From: Sphaerotilus microaerophilus
GTDB taxonomy: Bacteria; Pseudomonadota; Gammaproteobacteria; Burkholderiales; Burkholderiaceae_C
Direction: 5' to 3'
Assembly (NCBI RefSeq): GCF_023734135.1
Contig: NZ_AP025730.1
Span: forward strand, 1,798,001-1,862,000
Length of the DNA stretch: 64,000 nt
Part shown: piece after piece, positions 9,378-19,017 of the stretch
Layout: the number at the start of each line of letters is the position of its first letter
How positions within the stretch are numbered: position 1 is the stretch's first letter
Notes under the pieces: model-generated
Seen by the model: only the letters and a program-made list of their open reading frames with translations
The model's database searches: none
What the model was told of the DNA's origin: nothing
Program-made: the position numbers and the translations under genes

Positions 9378-10574
9378 TCAGAAGAACTCGACCTGCGCCT
9401 CGCGCTCGATGATCTTCTGGCCGTGGTGCTGGGTGCGCTGCTCTTCCATCGTGTAGCCCGACTCCAGCCGCGCCAGCCAGACGGCCGCCTGGTTGCTGCT
9501 GAGGTCGCCGCGCTGCTGCAGCCAGTCCTGCAAGCGCTCCATGTCCTCGCTGATGCTGCCCAGCATCTGGTTGAACCGGTCCTGGGCCTGGAAGCCCATC
9601 AGCACGCGTTCGACCTCGGCACGCACGGCGGCACCCGCCTCGCGCAGACCCCGGCTGGAGCGGCTGACCTGTCCGACGCTGTCCAGCAGCCCGCCGATGG
9701 CACGGCGTGCGCTGGCGTCGGCCTGGGCCCGCAGCTCCTCGTCGCAGCTGTCGCGCGTGGCCGCCTGCAGGCGCAGCCCGCGCAGCTGCTCTTCCAGTTG
9801 GTTGGACTGGCTGAGCATGCGGCTGGCGTCCGCGGTGGACTGCTGGGCCAGGGCGCGTACCTCCTCGGCCAGCACCGCGAAGCTGCCGGCCCGCGAGCCG
9901 GCCCGGGCCGACTCCACCGAGGCGTTGATGGCCACCATGTTGATGCGCCTGGCCAGCTGGCGCACCCGCGCGGCGCCCTGGCGCAGCTCGTCGACGGCGG
10001 CGCCCACGCGCTCGATCTCGGCGAGCGCCTCGTCGCGCTGGCCGATTGCGGCACGCACGGGCTCCAGCAGGTTGGCCAGCACGGCGTCGTTGTCGTCGAT
10101 CAGCGCGTCGACGTTGGCGCCGCTGAGGTCCATCGAAGACTGCTCGGCCAGCCGCACGGCCTGCTCCAGCCGCTCGTCGATCATCGAGAAGGCGCCCAGG
10201 ATCTCGCCGGTGCTGCGCTCGGCATGCTCGCGGGCGGATTCGATCTGCCGCTGCCAGACCGGCACCACCTGCTCGACCAGTGCGACGTGCTGCTCCGGTG
10301 GCGCGTCCTCGCCCGCCGCGGCCTGGCCCGCCGCCGCCAGCCGCCCGATGAGCAGGGCCGCGACCAGCGCGCCGGCCAGGCTGGCCGGCCAGCCGCCGCC
10401 CAGCTGCGTGGCCAGGCCGGTGGCGGCTGCCAGGGCACCCGCCCACAGGCCCATCCTGGCAGCCCGCCAGGCGTGCATGCGGCGGCCGGGGCGCGGCGGT
10501 GCGCCACCAGCTGCCGCGGTAACGGGCGGCAGCGGCGCTGGCGGGGTGTGAGGGGAGGTGGCGGAGGGGCTCAT
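9378..10574 (-). CDS. short MCP-like protein with CheZ-type DxxxQ motif (paralog A)
   Basis: The 398-residue protein has a Pro/Ala-rich start and two adjacent hydrophobic stretches ([15 protein letters not shown] and [17 protein letters not shown]) with almost no periplasmic loop. A long coiled coil follows, containing a degenerate MCP hairpin tip ([36 protein letters not shown]). About 80 residues further is [18 protein letters not shown], whose Q-D-R-F-N-Q matches the CheZ phosphatase pattern Q-D-x-x-x-Q. Then come [17 protein letters not shown] and a hydrophobic C-terminus VEFF. The same arrangement occurs at 32304-33467. The ATG at 10574 was chosen because residues upstream look non-coding. 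The gene is upstream of the Cache receptor gene and divergent from the receptor starting at 10849. The phosphatase role is inferred. Confidence 0.8.
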   Translation of the reverse strand: MSPSATSPHTPPAPLPPVTAAAGGAPPRPGRRMHAWRAARMGLWAGALAAATGLATQLGGGWPASLAGALVAALLIGRLAAAGQAAAGEDAPPEQHVALVEQVVPVWQRQIESAREHAERSTGEILGAFSMIDERLEQAVRLAEQSSMDLSGANVDALIDDNDAVLANLLEPVRAAIGQRDEALAEIERVGAAVDELRQGAARVRQLARRINMVAINASVESARAGSRAGSFAVLAEEVRALAQQSTADASRMLSQSNQLEEQLRGLRLQAATRDSCDEELRAQADASARRAIGGLLDSVGQVSRSSRGLREAGAAVRAEVERVLMGFQAQDRFNQMLGSISEDMERLQDWLQQRGDLSSNQAAVWLARLESGYTMEEQRTQHHGQKIIEREAQVEFF

Positions 10575-10848
10575 CGGGGGACTCGGACCGGGCGACCGGC
10601 ACGGGCGGCTGAGTACAGGGTGCCGGCAGCAAGGGCGTGCGGCCAAGGCGCATGCCAACCCACTGCGGCTGATGGCAGGGATCGTCGCCGGGCGTGCCGG
10701 GCCCCGATCTGGTGAAATGCCCGCACGCGCCACCCCATTTCGGCGCACGCAGGTTCGCGCCCCAAGCCTCTAATGCCTACCGTTGCCATTGCTGGCGGCG
10801 CGCGCGCAATCCGGCGCGCCCGCCGGACCCTGGCTGGAAGGTGCCCAC

Positions 10849-12918
10849 ATGAGTTTCTCCACCCGCTGGCGCGAGTTTTCTGCCACATCCGCCATCCTGG
10901 GCGGCGGCGCGAGCCAGCCCCTGGCGCGTCTGCGTGCACTGCGCTCGTCCTGGCGGGAGTTCTTTCGTCACCATGGGGTCTGGGCGCCGGGTGTGCGCCT
11001 GCACCGGCGGCTGGACTTCCGCGCCAAAGCCATGCTGGTGTCGGCGGCCTTCATCGTGCCTACCGCGGTGCTCGCCCTGCTGCAGTTCAGTGCGGCCTGG
11101 CGCGAGCTGGCCGACCTCAGCAAGGCGCGCGAGATGCTGGTGCTGGCGCAGTCTGCCGACGAACTGCTGCGCGCTGTCAATGCCCAACGCGGTGCCCTTT
11201 TTCGCGGCGCCCACCTGGCACCAGCCGAGGCAGACGCACAAGCGCGTCGCATCGAGGCAGGCTGGCAACACCTGGAGCAGGCCTACGTGGCAGGCGCGGA
11301 CGCGCGGGCGGTCGACGTGCGCTTCCGCGCGCTGGTTGAGGACTTTCCACTCCTGACAGGCCCGCGCGTCGAGGGCTCACAGGGCGAGGCGGTGAGGCAG
11401 CGTACCGACTTCATTGGTCACCTGCTGGATTTCAATGAGGCTCTGCTGTTGGACACCGCCCTCGGGCGCGACCACTTGCCCGATTCCCGGCACAGGGCAC
11501 GGCTGGCAATGCACCTGTTGCCGCGAATAGAACAGTCCCTGGGCACCATCCTGGCCCGGGCGCAGCGCCTGGCGGCTCAAAGTGACCACAGCGTGGCTGC
11601 GTACCAGCCCTACGCCGCCGTCTTTCACTCGCTGCCATCGCTGGTGGAACGAGCCCGTACCTCAGCCCTGGGGCTGGACGATTCACCTTCAGGCAATGGC
11701 AACCCGGCCCACGAAGGGATTTCGGAGTCTGCCCGGTTGATCCAGGTGCTTGATCGTGTCCAGCAGCGCGCTGACGCACTGCATCGGCTGGTGGTGGCAG
11801 GCCCGGACGTCGCCGAACTGCAGAGCGAGCGGGCTGCCGTCACGGTCCAGCGCAGCGAGTTGCTGCACCTGCAGTCCGCCATGATGAAACGCTTCGCCAA
11901 CGACCTGGAAGGCCACTGGCGTCACCAGCGCAACGCCTTCATTGGCTCGTGCGCGCTGCTGGCCCTCATGCTCGCGCTGGCGATCTATGTCCTCTACGCC
12001 TTCTTCCACGTCCTGCGCGGCGGCATGCGGCAGATCCAGCGCGAGGTGCAGTACGTGGCCGAGGGCGACCTCAGCCGGCGCCCAAGCCCGCTGGGGCGTG
12101 ACGAGGCGGCGCTGACGTTGGCCCTGATCACCGAATCGCTGGGCAACCTGGGCGGCCTGTTCTCGGTGGTGCGGCGCGGCGTGGCCTCCGTCGCGCACGC
12201 CTCGACCGAAATTGCCAGCGCCAGTGGCGACCTGTCGCGCGGCTCTGATGCGGCGCTGGCCTCGGTGGCCTCGGTGCGCGAGGGCATCGGCTCGATGGTC
12301 GGCCACCTGGAAGGCTACGAACAGTGCGTGCAGCAGGCCGTGGAGCGCGCGCGGGCGATGCGCACCGAGTCCGGCCGCAGCCGGCGCGTGATGGGCACGC
12401 TCTCCGAGCGCATCGCCGGGCTGCAGCAGCGCAGCCGCGAGATCGGCAAGATCGTCGGCATGATCGACGGCATCGCCTTCCAGACCCACCTGCTGTCGCT
12501 CAACGCCTCGGTGGAGGCGGCCCGCGCCGGCGAGGCCGGCAAGGGCTTTGCCGTGGTGGCGCACGAGGTGCGGCAGCTCTCGGTGCGGGTGGCCAACGCG
12601 GCCCAGCAGATCAGTGCCATCGTGGCCGCCTCGATCGCCGAGATCGAGCAGGGCCGGGCGATCACCCAGCGCACCGTCGAGGCCGTGGTCGGCACCGAGG
12701 CGGAGGTGCTGGGCGTCAACAAGGTGCTGCAGCGCCTGACCGAACTGACCAGCGAGGGCCAGCACAACGCCCGCCAGATGGCCGGCTCGCTCGACCAGCT
12801 GCACCAGTTCAGCGAGTCGAACGCCAAGCTGGCCGAGCAGATGACCGACGCCGCCCAGGAGCTGCGCCGCCAGAGCCTGCAGGTCAGCGAGCAGTCGTCG
12901 CGCTTCAAGCTCGCGTGA
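10849..12918 (+). CDS. methyl-accepting chemotaxis protein (HG-W N-terminal family)
   Basis: The 689-residue receptor has a cytoplasmic N-terminal lead of about 60 residues with FFRHHGVWAPGVRLHRRLDFRAKA, TM1 (AMLVSAAFIVPTAVLALLQF), a helical periplasmic domain, and TM2 near residue 360 (GSCALLALMLALAIYVLYAF). HAMP follows (VAEGDLSRRPSPLGRDEAA). The hairpin tip is [20 protein letters not shown] near residue 540. The N-terminal lead motif recurs in the receptor at 33718, and each of the two is transcribed head-to-head from an MCP/CheZ-like gene. The protein ends SSRFKLA without a CheR pentapeptide. The start at 10849 gives the best family-like N-terminus. The ligand is unknown. Confidence 0.9.
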   Translation: MSFSTRWREFSATSAILGGGASQPLARLRALRSSWREFFRHHGVWAPGVRLHRRLDFRAKAMLVSAAFIVPTAVLALLQFSAAWRELADLSKAREMLVLAQSADELLRAVNAQRGALFRGAHLAPAEADAQARRIEAGWQHLEQAYVAGADARAVDVRFRALVEDFPLLTGPRVEGSQGEAVRQRTDFIGHLLDFNEALLLDTALGRDHLPDSRHRARLAMHLLPRIEQSLGTILARAQRLAAQSDHSVAAYQPYAAVFHSLPSLVERARTSALGLDDSPSGNGNPAHEGISESARLIQVLDRVQQRADALHRLVVAGPDVAELQSERAAVTVQRSELLHLQSAMMKRFANDLEGHWRHQRNAFIGSCALLALMLALAIYVLYAFFHVLRGGMRQIQREVQYVAEGDLSRRPSPLGRDEAALTLALITESLGNLGGLFSVVRRGVASVAHASTEIASASGDLSRGSDAALASVASVREGIGSMVGHLEGYEQCVQQAVERARAMRTESGRSRRVMGTLSERIAGLQQRSREIGKIVGMIDGIAFQTHLLSLNASVEAARAGEAGKGFAVVAHEVRQLSVRVANAAQQISAIVAASIAEIEQGRAITQRTVEAVVGTEAEVLGVNKVLQRLTELTSEGQHNARQMAGSLDQLHQFSESNAKLAEQMTDAAQELRRQSLQVSEQSSRFKLA

Positions 12919-12963
12919 CCGGCGAGCCTGTGTTCGTGCTCGGGCGTGGGCGCGTTCGCGTGA

Positions 12964-14214
12964 TCAGCCCAGCCATTCGGGGTGCCACAGCAGCGCCACC
13001 CCGAGGGCCAGCATCACCAGCCCGCTCAGGCCCTTGAGCCAGCGGCCGGTGCGCTCGGTGAGCTTGCCGCTGCCCAGCGCCAGCACGGCGAGCGTGACCA
13101 TCAGCGTGTCGTCGGCGATGTAGCCCAGGATGTAGAGGCCCAGGTAGCCGTAATGCGCCAGTGGCGAGAGCTGCTGCTGCGCCAGCACGGCGGTGTAGAC
13201 GGCCGGAAAGCCGGCGGTGCACAGCAGCTCGACGAAGTTGACCACCACCGCCAGGGCGGCCACCGCCACCAGCGAGGCCGGCAGGCCCGGCGCCTGCACC
13301 ACCTGGCGCATGCGTGCGTACAGGCCCGGCTTGGCCGACTCGGGGATGGTCAGCGAGGGCCCCTGCTTCCAGGCGACCAGTTCCTTCAGGTTGATCAGGC
13401 CGATGGACACCGCGACCCCGCCCAACGTCCAGCGCACCGGCTGCGACAGGCCGACCGCCAGGAAAACGTTCAGCCAGGCGGCCATGAAGGCGTAGTACAC
13501 CGCGCCGCTGGCGGCCACGAAGGTGCCGGCGATCAGTGCCATGCGGCGACGGTCCTTCAGCCGCACCAGCAGCGCCAGCAGGAAGAGCAGCACCCACATC
13601 GCGCAGGGGTTGAAGCCGTCCAGCAGCCCCAGTGCCAGCGTGAAGGCCGGCAGGCCCAGGCGCGCGGCGCTCAGGCGGCCGAACCAGGCCGATTCGACCG
13701 TGCCCGCCGTGCCGGTAGGCTCGGACGGTGCGGCTGAACTGGCTGCTGGCGCGGGCGGGCCGGCATCGATCAGCGCCACCAACTGCCGGCCGAGATGCTC
13801 GGCATCGTCGAAACCCACCAGCACGCGCCCATGCACCACGAAGGTGGGCACGCCCGGGGGCCAGACGCCGGCCTGGCGCGAGCGCTCCATCAACGCTTCG
13901 CGGGCCTCGGCGTCGCGGTCGATCGGCCGCAGCAGCACCTGCAGCGTCGGCCGCTGGCGCTGCAGCTCGGCCAGGAACACCTTGGCGTCCGCGCAGTGCG
14001 GGCAGCCCTGGCGCACGAAGACCTCCAGCGTGACCGGGCCGGTCGGTGCGGGGGCCGATGCCGCGCCGGTCTGCGCCAGGCTGGGCATGACGAGCGTGAG
14101 CAGCGCGAACAGCAGGAGCAGGGGGAGCCTCACCACCAGGTCAGGCCGCAGCCGAGTGACCCTCGACAAGAGGTGTTTCATACCCTTGGGTGTATAAATC
14201 AGGGATGTCTTCAT
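12964..14214 (-). CDS. glutaredoxin/DsbD-CcdA-like fusion membrane protein
   Basis: The protein of about 416 residues has a signal or anchor segment (LPLLLLFALLTLVMPSLA). A thioredoxin/glutaredoxin-like domain follows, with CPHC near residue 73 (VFVRQGCPHCADAKVFLAEL) and a cis-Pro GVPTFVV. After it come six or more membrane segments with DGFNPCAMWVLLFLLALLV and VNFVELLCTAGFPAVY, the two conserved cysteines of the CcdA/DsbD transmembrane electron carrier. Family knowledge suggests it passes reducing equivalents from cytoplasmic thioredoxin to periplasmic thiols. The start is uncertain: ATG 14214 has GGGAG upstream, and ATG 14181 is the alternative. The longer form overlaps the divergent rhodanese start by 10 bases. 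A TlpA-like thioredoxin is encoded nearby. Confidence 0.85.
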   Translation of the reverse strand: MKTSLIYTPKGMKHLLSRVTRLRPDLVVRLPLLLLFALLTLVMPSLAQTGAASAPAPTGPVTLEVFVRQGCPHCADAKVFLAELQRQRPTLQVLLRPIDRDAEAREALMERSRQAGVWPPGVPTFVVHGRVLVGFDDAEHLGRQLVALIDAGPPAPAASSAAPSEPTGTAGTVESAWFGRLSAARLGLPAFTLALGLLDGFNPCAMWVLLFLLALLVRLKDRRRMALIAGTFVAASGAVYYAFMAAWLNVFLAVGLSQPVRWTLGGVAVSIGLINLKELVAWKQGPSLTIPESAKPGLYARMRQVVQAPGLPASLVAVAALAVVVNFVELLCTAGFPAVYTAVLAQQQLSPLAHYGYLGLYILGYIADDTLMVTLAVLALGSGKLTERTGRWLKGLSGLVMLALGVALLWHPEWLG

Positions 14215-14651
14215 GCTCAAGCTCCCATGTGCCGTGCGCCAGCGCGCGGCGTCGTTTCAACTTGATGGCAGCGGCGCTGCTGGCCGGCCTGGCCGGTGGG
14301 GCCGTTGCCCAGGCGGGCGACCCCCTGGCCGTCAGCCTGGACGCCGCCCGTGCCGCGCTGGCCGACGGGCGCACGGTGGTCTTCGACATCCGTGAGCCGC
14401 AGGAACACGCCACTGGTGTGGCGGCGGGCATGCGGCTGCTGCCGATGAGCCAGATCGGCGCCCGGCTGGCCGAGATCCCGAAGTCCGCCGACCAGCCGGT
14501 GCTGCTGATCTGCAACACGCAGAACCGCTCCCGCAAGGTGGCCGAGGCGCTGCGTGAGCGCGGCTACACGCAGGTGCGCTACGTGGTGGGCGGCATGAGC
14601 ACCTGGGCCGCCAAGGGCTGGCCGCTGGTGCCGCCCGGTCCGAAGAAGTGA
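14205..14651 (+). CDS. rhodanese-like protein, exported
   Basis: The 148-residue protein has a signal peptide with a Tat-like ARRRFNLMAAALLAGLAGG segment (RRxF). It then has one rhodanese domain: TVVFDIREPQEHATG at the front, the active-site loop CNTQNRS (Cys103) and the closing VRYVVGGMSTWAAKGWPL. The exported location fits a periplasmic sulfurtransferase or sulfur carrier. I chose ATG 14205 so that the twin-arginine stretch stays inside the signal; GTG 14190 is possible. The gene is divergent from the DsbD-like gene, suggesting shared regulation of periplasmic thiol chemistry. Its real sulfur donor is unknown. Confidence 0.82.
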   Translation: MSSCSSSHVPCASARRRFNLMAAALLAGLAGGAVAQAGDPLAVSLDAARAALADGRTVVFDIREPQEHATGVAAGMRLLPMSQIGARLAEIPKSADQPVLLICNTQNRSRKVAEALRERGYTQVRYVVGGMSTWAAKGWPLVPPGPKK

Positions 14652-14737
14652 CCATTGGGCCGTTGACATGGGCAAGGCGGGCAGCGCGGGCATGCACCGA
14701 TCTGACGCCTGCCGGCCCGTGCCGGCGTTGACCCTGG

Positions 14738-15622
14738 TCAGCGAGTGGCCGTGCCGCGCAACTGCCGCAGGCGCGCTTCCAGGGCAGCGGCGTTGAGCAC
14801 GCCGAAGTGGCTGGCCAGCAGGCGGCCGTCGGCGTCGTAGAACAGCGTGGTGGGCAGCCCGCGCGAACCCACCGCCGGGCCGAGCCGTGACCCGGTGTCG
14901 AGCCAGACCTCGCGCAGCGGCAACGCCTGGGCGGCGAGGTAGGCGTGCACCGTCTGCGCCGGCTCGCCCTGGTTGATGAAGAGGAATCCCACGCGCCGAT
15001 CGTTGCCGGCCTGCTGCTCGCGCTGCTGCGCCGCAGCAAGCACCGGCATCTCCTGCCGGCAGGGGCCGCACCAGCTGGCCCAGAGGTTCACCACCACCGG
15101 GCGGCCGCGCGGCAGGCGGTCGAGCGATGCCTGGGAGGTGCCATCGTCGAGTGAGGTCAGCGCCAGGGCGGGCAGGGGCGCTCGGGCCTGGGTGCCCAAT
15201 GCCCAGGTGCCCACGGCCCAGCCCAGGGCGAGGGTCAGGCCGCCGGCCAGCAGGGGCCGGCGCAGCGCCGTGTCCAGCCAAGCATGGCCGGCCAGCCAGG
15301 TGGCACCGATCAGCCAGCCGGCCGGGGCGTGCCAGCCGCCATCGCGCAGGTCGATGATCGCGGAGGGCTCGGCCAGGTAGAGGTCGGCATGGCCACCGAG
15401 GTGCGTCAGTCGGGCAGCGAGCAGGCCCACGCCCGCGGCCTGGATCAGTGCATTGCCCGCGCGTGCGGCCTGCGCTGTCAGGGTGTTCGGTTCCGGCGAG
15501 CCCTGCACCTGCCGCACCCCGCGCACCATGCGCGAGGCCACCCAGGAGCCGGCCCACACCGCCAGCAGCAGCACCAGGGGCGCGGCTGGCAGGGCGATGG
15601 GGCCGAGCGGGATCGAGATCAT
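14738..15622 (-). CDS. TlpA-like thioredoxin with N-terminal membrane domain
   Basis: The 294-residue protein has several hydrophobic segments in residues 1-145; the opening MISIPLGPIALPAAPLVLLL resembles the Lgt-like membrane domain fused to some thioredoxins. Its C-terminal half is a TlpA/ResA-type thioredoxin domain with LWASWCGPC (Cys185, Cys188) and the cis-Pro loop SRGLPTTLFY. Such proteins reduce periplasmic disulfides, for example in cytochrome c maturation, and receive electrons from CcdA/DsbD-type carriers like the one encoded at 12964-14214. The neighbouring DUF3422 gene, also on the minus strand, is read toward it with a 40-base gap. Confidence 0.85.
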   Translation of the reverse strand: MISIPLGPIALPAAPLVLLLAVWAGSWVASRMVRGVRQVQGSPEPNTLTAQAARAGNALIQAAGVGLLAARLTHLGGHADLYLAEPSAIIDLRDGGWHAPAGWLIGATWLAGHAWLDTALRRPLLAGGLTLALGWAVGTWALGTQARAPLPALALTSLDDGTSQASLDRLPRGRPVVVNLWASWCGPCRQEMPVLAAAQQREQQAGNDRRVGFLFINQGEPAQTVHAYLAAQALPLREVWLDTGSRLGPAVGSRGLPTTLFYDADGRLLASHFGVLNAAALEARLRQLRGTATR

Positions 15623-15662
15623 GGCGGCAGCGACAGCAATGGCAGCAGGACCGAAGGCGGGC

Positions 15663-17063
15663 TCAGTGCCCAGCCCCGGCGTGCAGCCGGGCGTGGATGC
15701 GCTGGGTGGCCTTCCAGACGCCCCAGAGCACGAGCGGGATCAGCGCCCCGGCCGCCATCTCGGGGTTGATCGGCAGGCCGGCCGATTTCAGCGCCTTGCC
15801 GCCGTAGAGGATCAGGCTGATGACGTAGTAGGAGATCGCCGCGATCGACAGCCCTTCCACGGTGGTCTGCAGGTTCAGCTGCAGCTCCTGGCCGCGCGTG
15901 AGCTGGGCCAGCAGCTGCTGGTTCTGCGTCTCGGTGGCGATGTCCACCCGCGTGCGCAGCAGGGCGCTGGCGCGCTCGATGCGCTGCGACAGTGCCGCCA
16001 GCCGCTGGGCCGTGGCGCTGACGGTGGCAATGGCCGGTGACAGGCGCCGCTGCATGAACTCGCCGATGGTCTGGGTGCCGGGGATGGCGCGCTCGCGCAG
16101 CTCGCCGATGCGCTGGCGCACGATGCCGTGGTAGGCCTCGGTGGCGGAGAAGCGGTAGCCGTGCTCGGCGTTGGCGCGCTCGATGCCCGCGGCGACGTGG
16201 ATCAGCCGGTCCAGCAGGTCGGCCTCCGAGGTGTGGCGCGCCTCCAGCTGGGCGGTGACCTCGGCCAGCCCGGCCTCGGCCTCGGCCAGCACCGGCCCCA
16301 GCGTCTTGGCCACCGGCAGGCCGCGCAGCGCCATCAGGCGGTAGGTTTCCAGCTCCAGCAGCCGCTGGGAGATGCGCCCGGCGCGCGTCTCACTGGTGCC
16401 GGGCGGGGCGATCACCAGCATGCGCTCGAAGCCGTCCTCGCGCACGCGGAAGTTGGTCACCGCGATCGAGTGGCCGTTGCCCATCAGCGAGGCGACGATG
16501 GTGCGGCCACCGAACCAGCGCTGGCCCAGCGCCAGGGCGGCCTGCGGGTCGGCGATGTCGTGCGTGACCATCGCCAGCTGCACGGCGGCCACGGTGCGCC
16601 CGGGCAGGTTGCGCAGCCAGTCCGGGTCCACCGCCAGGGCGGAGCACAGGTCGGGCTGGTCGGCGCCCAGCCCGGCCGGTTCGGGCAGTGGCTGCACCAG
16701 CACGTAGCGGGTGAACTCGCTGTGGCGCTCCCAGCGCAGCGAGTAGCCGCCCAGGCGCAGGCGCAGGAAGTGGTCGGCCAGGTCGGCCGGCGTGAGGCCC
16801 TCCTGGCCGGGCAGCCGGCGCAGGTGGGCGCATTCCTCTTCGCGCGTGATGCCCTCGTTGAGCACGGCGACGAACACCACCAGCGCGGGCAGCCGGATGC
16901 GCGCCGACGGCCGGGCGTGGACCTCGTTGTGCAGGAGCGTGCGCAGCCCGTCGTCGGGCGGCAGCAGCTGGCGCAGCGGCGCAGGCGGCGCGGTGCTTCG
17001 GATCGTGACGGCGGGCGTCGCCGTGGTGGTGGGCGCGGCTGCGGGAGGGGCGGGGGTGGTCAT
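15663..17063 (-). CDS. DUF3422 family membrane-anchored protein
   Basis: The 466-residue protein has a Thr/Ala/Pro-rich tail (residues 1-30). The conserved LLHNEVHARPSARIRLPALV motif of DUF3422 follows. A helical middle has several likely coiled-coil stretches (DLLDRLIHVAAGIERANAEHG, MQRRLSPAIATVSATAQRLA). Two C-terminal hydrophobic helices are AAISYYVISLILYGGKAL and MAAGALIPLVLWGVWKAT. Function is unknown; members occur widely in proteobacteria as predicted inner-membrane proteins. It is upstream of the TlpA-like gene on the same strand, so cotranscription is plausible. Confidence 0.85.
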   Translation of the reverse strand: MTTPAPPAAAPTTTATPAVTIRSTAPPAPLRQLLPPDDGLRTLLHNEVHARPSARIRLPALVVFVAVLNEGITREEECAHLRRLPGQEGLTPADLADHFLRLRLGGYSLRWERHSEFTRYVLVQPLPEPAGLGADQPDLCSALAVDPDWLRNLPGRTVAAVQLAMVTHDIADPQAALALGQRWFGGRTIVASLMGNGHSIAVTNFRVREDGFERMLVIAPPGTSETRAGRISQRLLELETYRLMALRGLPVAKTLGPVLAEAEAGLAEVTAQLEARHTSEADLLDRLIHVAAGIERANAEHGYRFSATEAYHGIVRQRIGELRERAIPGTQTIGEFMQRRLSPAIATVSATAQRLAALSQRIERASALLRTRVDIATETQNQQLLAQLTRGQELQLNLQTTVEGLSIAAISYYVISLILYGGKALKSAGLPINPEMAAGALIPLVLWGVWKATQRIHARLHAGAGH

Positions 17064-17143
17064 GGTATCGGTGGGCGGCTGGCCCCGAAGTATCGGGGCA
17101 GCGCGGCCGATGTGTGAGCAGGCCCCGTGCCCGCCGTGGCGTT

Positions 17144-18322
17144 TCAGGCCGGCGTGCGCTGGCTGCTGCTGCGCTGCAGCCAGGCGGCGATGTCGGCCAG
17201 GCCCAGCACGTGGTCGGCGGCGCCCAGCTTGATGGCCTCCTTGGGCATGCCGAAGACCACCGAGCTGGCCTCGTCCTGCGCCGCGGTCAGCGCCCCGGCG
17301 TTGTGCATGTCACGCAGGCCGCGCGCACCGTCGTCGCCCATGCCGGTCATGATCAGGCCGATGGCGTTGCGCCCGGCGCACTGGGCCACCGACTTGAACA
17401 GCACGTCCACCGAGGGCCGGTGGTGGTTGACGAGCGGCGCGTCGAAGACCTCGGCCACGTACTGCGCGCCGTTGCGCTTCAGGCGCATGTGCTTGCCACC
17501 GGGGGCGATCAGCACCCGGCCGTTGATGACGCGGTCGCCATCGCGCGCTTCCATCACCTCCAGCTCGCAGAGGTTGTTCAACCGGGCGGCGAAGGAAGCG
17601 GTGAACTTCTCCGGCATGTGCTGCACGATCACCATGCCCGGCACGGTGCGGGGCAGGGCCTTGAGCACCACCTCGATGGATTGCACGCCGCCGGTGGAGA
17701 TGCCCACCGCGATGACGCGGTCGGTGGTCTCCGCCATGGCGCCCTGGGCGCGTGCGGCCATCGGGGCGGCGGCGCTGCCGGGCCGGCGGGCGGCGCCTAC
17801 GGCCGCTGCCGCGCCGGCCACCCCAGCGCCCGGCGTGGTGGCTGCCGCCTTCGGGCCCGGGCGGCCCGGCAGGCCGGCCGAGCCGGCGGATCGCGCGGCC
17901 AGGCCGGCGCTGACCGCGCGCATGTTGGCGCCAGCCGCGGCCCGCACGGCCGCTACCAGGCCGTTGGAGCGGTCTTCCAGGAAATCGCGCAGCCCGATGC
18001 GTGGCTTGGTGACGAAGGCCACGGCGCCAGCGCCTAGCGCCTGCATGGTGGTTTCGCAGCCGGCTTCGGTCAGGGTGGAGCACATCACCACGGGCGTCGG
18101 GCGCTCGGCCATGATCTGGCGCAGGAAGGTGATGCCGTCCATGCGGGGCATCTCCACATCCAGCACCACCACGTCGGGCCACTGGCCCTGCATCTTCTGC
18201 CAGGCGAACAGCGGGTCGGAGGCCGCGGCGATCACATCGATGCCGGCGGCGGTGAGCAGTTCGGCCAGGTGCTTTCGCACCACCGCCGAGTCGTCGACGA
18301 TCATGACCTTGATCGATTTCAT
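17144..18322 (-). CDS. cheB: chemotaxis protein-glutamate methylesterase/deamidase CheB
   Basis: The 392-residue protein has a receiver domain at residues 1-120 with DD at 10-11, phospho-acceptor Asp55 ([13 protein letters not shown]) and Lys in VTKPRIG. An Ala/Gly/Pro-rich linker follows. The C-terminal methylesterase domain carries the catalytic Ser in [11 protein letters not shown], His in [16 protein letters not shown] and Asp in [13 protein letters not shown]. It removes methyl groups from receptor glutamates when phosphorylated by CheA, giving adaptation. It is the last gene of the cluster and lies directly after cheD. Confidence 0.96.
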   Translation of the reverse strand: MKSIKVMIVDDSAVVRKHLAELLTAAGIDVIAAASDPLFAWQKMQGQWPDVVVLDVEMPRMDGITFLRQIMAERPTPVVMCSTLTEAGCETTMQALGAGAVAFVTKPRIGLRDFLEDRSNGLVAAVRAAAGANMRAVSAGLAARSAGSAGLPGRPGPKAAATTPGAGVAGAAAAVGAARRPGSAAAPMAARAQGAMAETTDRVIAVGISTGGVQSIEVVLKALPRTVPGMVIVQHMPEKFTASFAARLNNLCELEVMEARDGDRVINGRVLIAPGGKHMRLKRNGAQYVAEVFDAPLVNHHRPSVDVLFKSVAQCAGRNAIGLIMTGMGDDGARGLRDMHNAGALTAAQDEASSVVFGMPKEAIKLGAADHVLGLADIAAWLQRSSSQRTPA

Positions 18323-18356
18323 CGCAGGTTCCCGTAGATGGTTTGGATCCGTGGCG

Positions 18357-18935
18357 TCAGCGTTCGGAGCGGCGCATGGCCACCTCGCCGCTGCGCATGT
18401 CCAGGCGCACGGTGCGCGGTACGTTGTCGCCCACGTCCACGCCCACGAGCTGGAAGCCGTGCTGGTCGACCAGCGTCCAGCCCAGCTCGATGTTGCGCAC
18501 CCCCACCTGGGTGCGGTGCATCACGTGGTCGGGCAGGGTGTCGGCGCCGCCGTACAGGTGCACTTCGTATTCGGTGGCCCTGGTCCCGGCGCGCTGCAGG
18601 TGTTCGAGCAGCATCGTGATCGCCTCGTCGCCATAGCGGCCGTCGGCCGGCTGGCCCGCGCTGCGCTGGCGCTCCGGCAGCAGGTAGTGGCACATGCCGC
18701 CGATGCGGTGCTGCGGGTGCCACAGGGTCAGCGCGACGCAGGAGCCCAGCAGGGTGCGGATCGACGCCGGCTCGCGGCCAAAGTACAGCTGCCCTGGCAT
18801 CAGCAGCAGCTCCTGGTCGGCCTTGGCGTGACGCACCAGGCCGAGCGGGCCGGCCGCTGCCGCTGCCTTGGCGGGCGGTTTGGCATGCACGGCCGGGTGG
18901 GCCGCCTGCGCGGCACGCAGGTGTGTTGCCGCCAC
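18357..18935 (-). CDS. cheD: chemoreceptor glutamine deamidase CheD
   Basis: The CheD core is clear: [29 protein letters not shown] with the catalytic Cys, [11 protein letters not shown] with the catalytic His, and LYGGADTL. CheD deamidates receptor glutamines to make methylation sites. The start is uncertain. The frame stays open up to ATG 19109, but that would overlap cheR by 92 bases through non-family sequence. GTG 18935 is a compromise. ATG 18800 has AGGAG nine bases upstream but would cut the first strand. The Ala/His/Pro-rich stretch before the core may be a linker. The gene lies between cheR and cheB. Confidence 0.82.
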   Translation of the reverse strand: MAATHLRAAQAAHPAVHAKPPAKAAAAAGPLGLVRHAKADQELLLMPGQLYFGREPASIRTLLGSCVALTLWHPQHRIGGMCHYLLPERQRSAGQPADGRYGDEAITMLLEHLQRAGTRATEYEVHLYGGADTLPDHVMHRTQVGVRNIELGWTLVDQHGFQLVGVDVGDNVPRTVRLDMRSGEVAMRRSER

Positions 18936-19017
18936 GGCCGGCTTGGGGCCGCCGTGGGCGCGTGCGGCAGCGGTGCCCGCCGGGTGCGCGGGCTTGGTGT
19001 GCGCGCCGGTGCCTGGC

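Noticed and set aside
9378..10574. The C-terminal VEFF as a CheR-tethering pentapeptide
   Set aside because: The pattern needs an aromatic residue at position 2 of the pentapeptide; here it is Val. A CheY-binding tail is a better but unproven idea.
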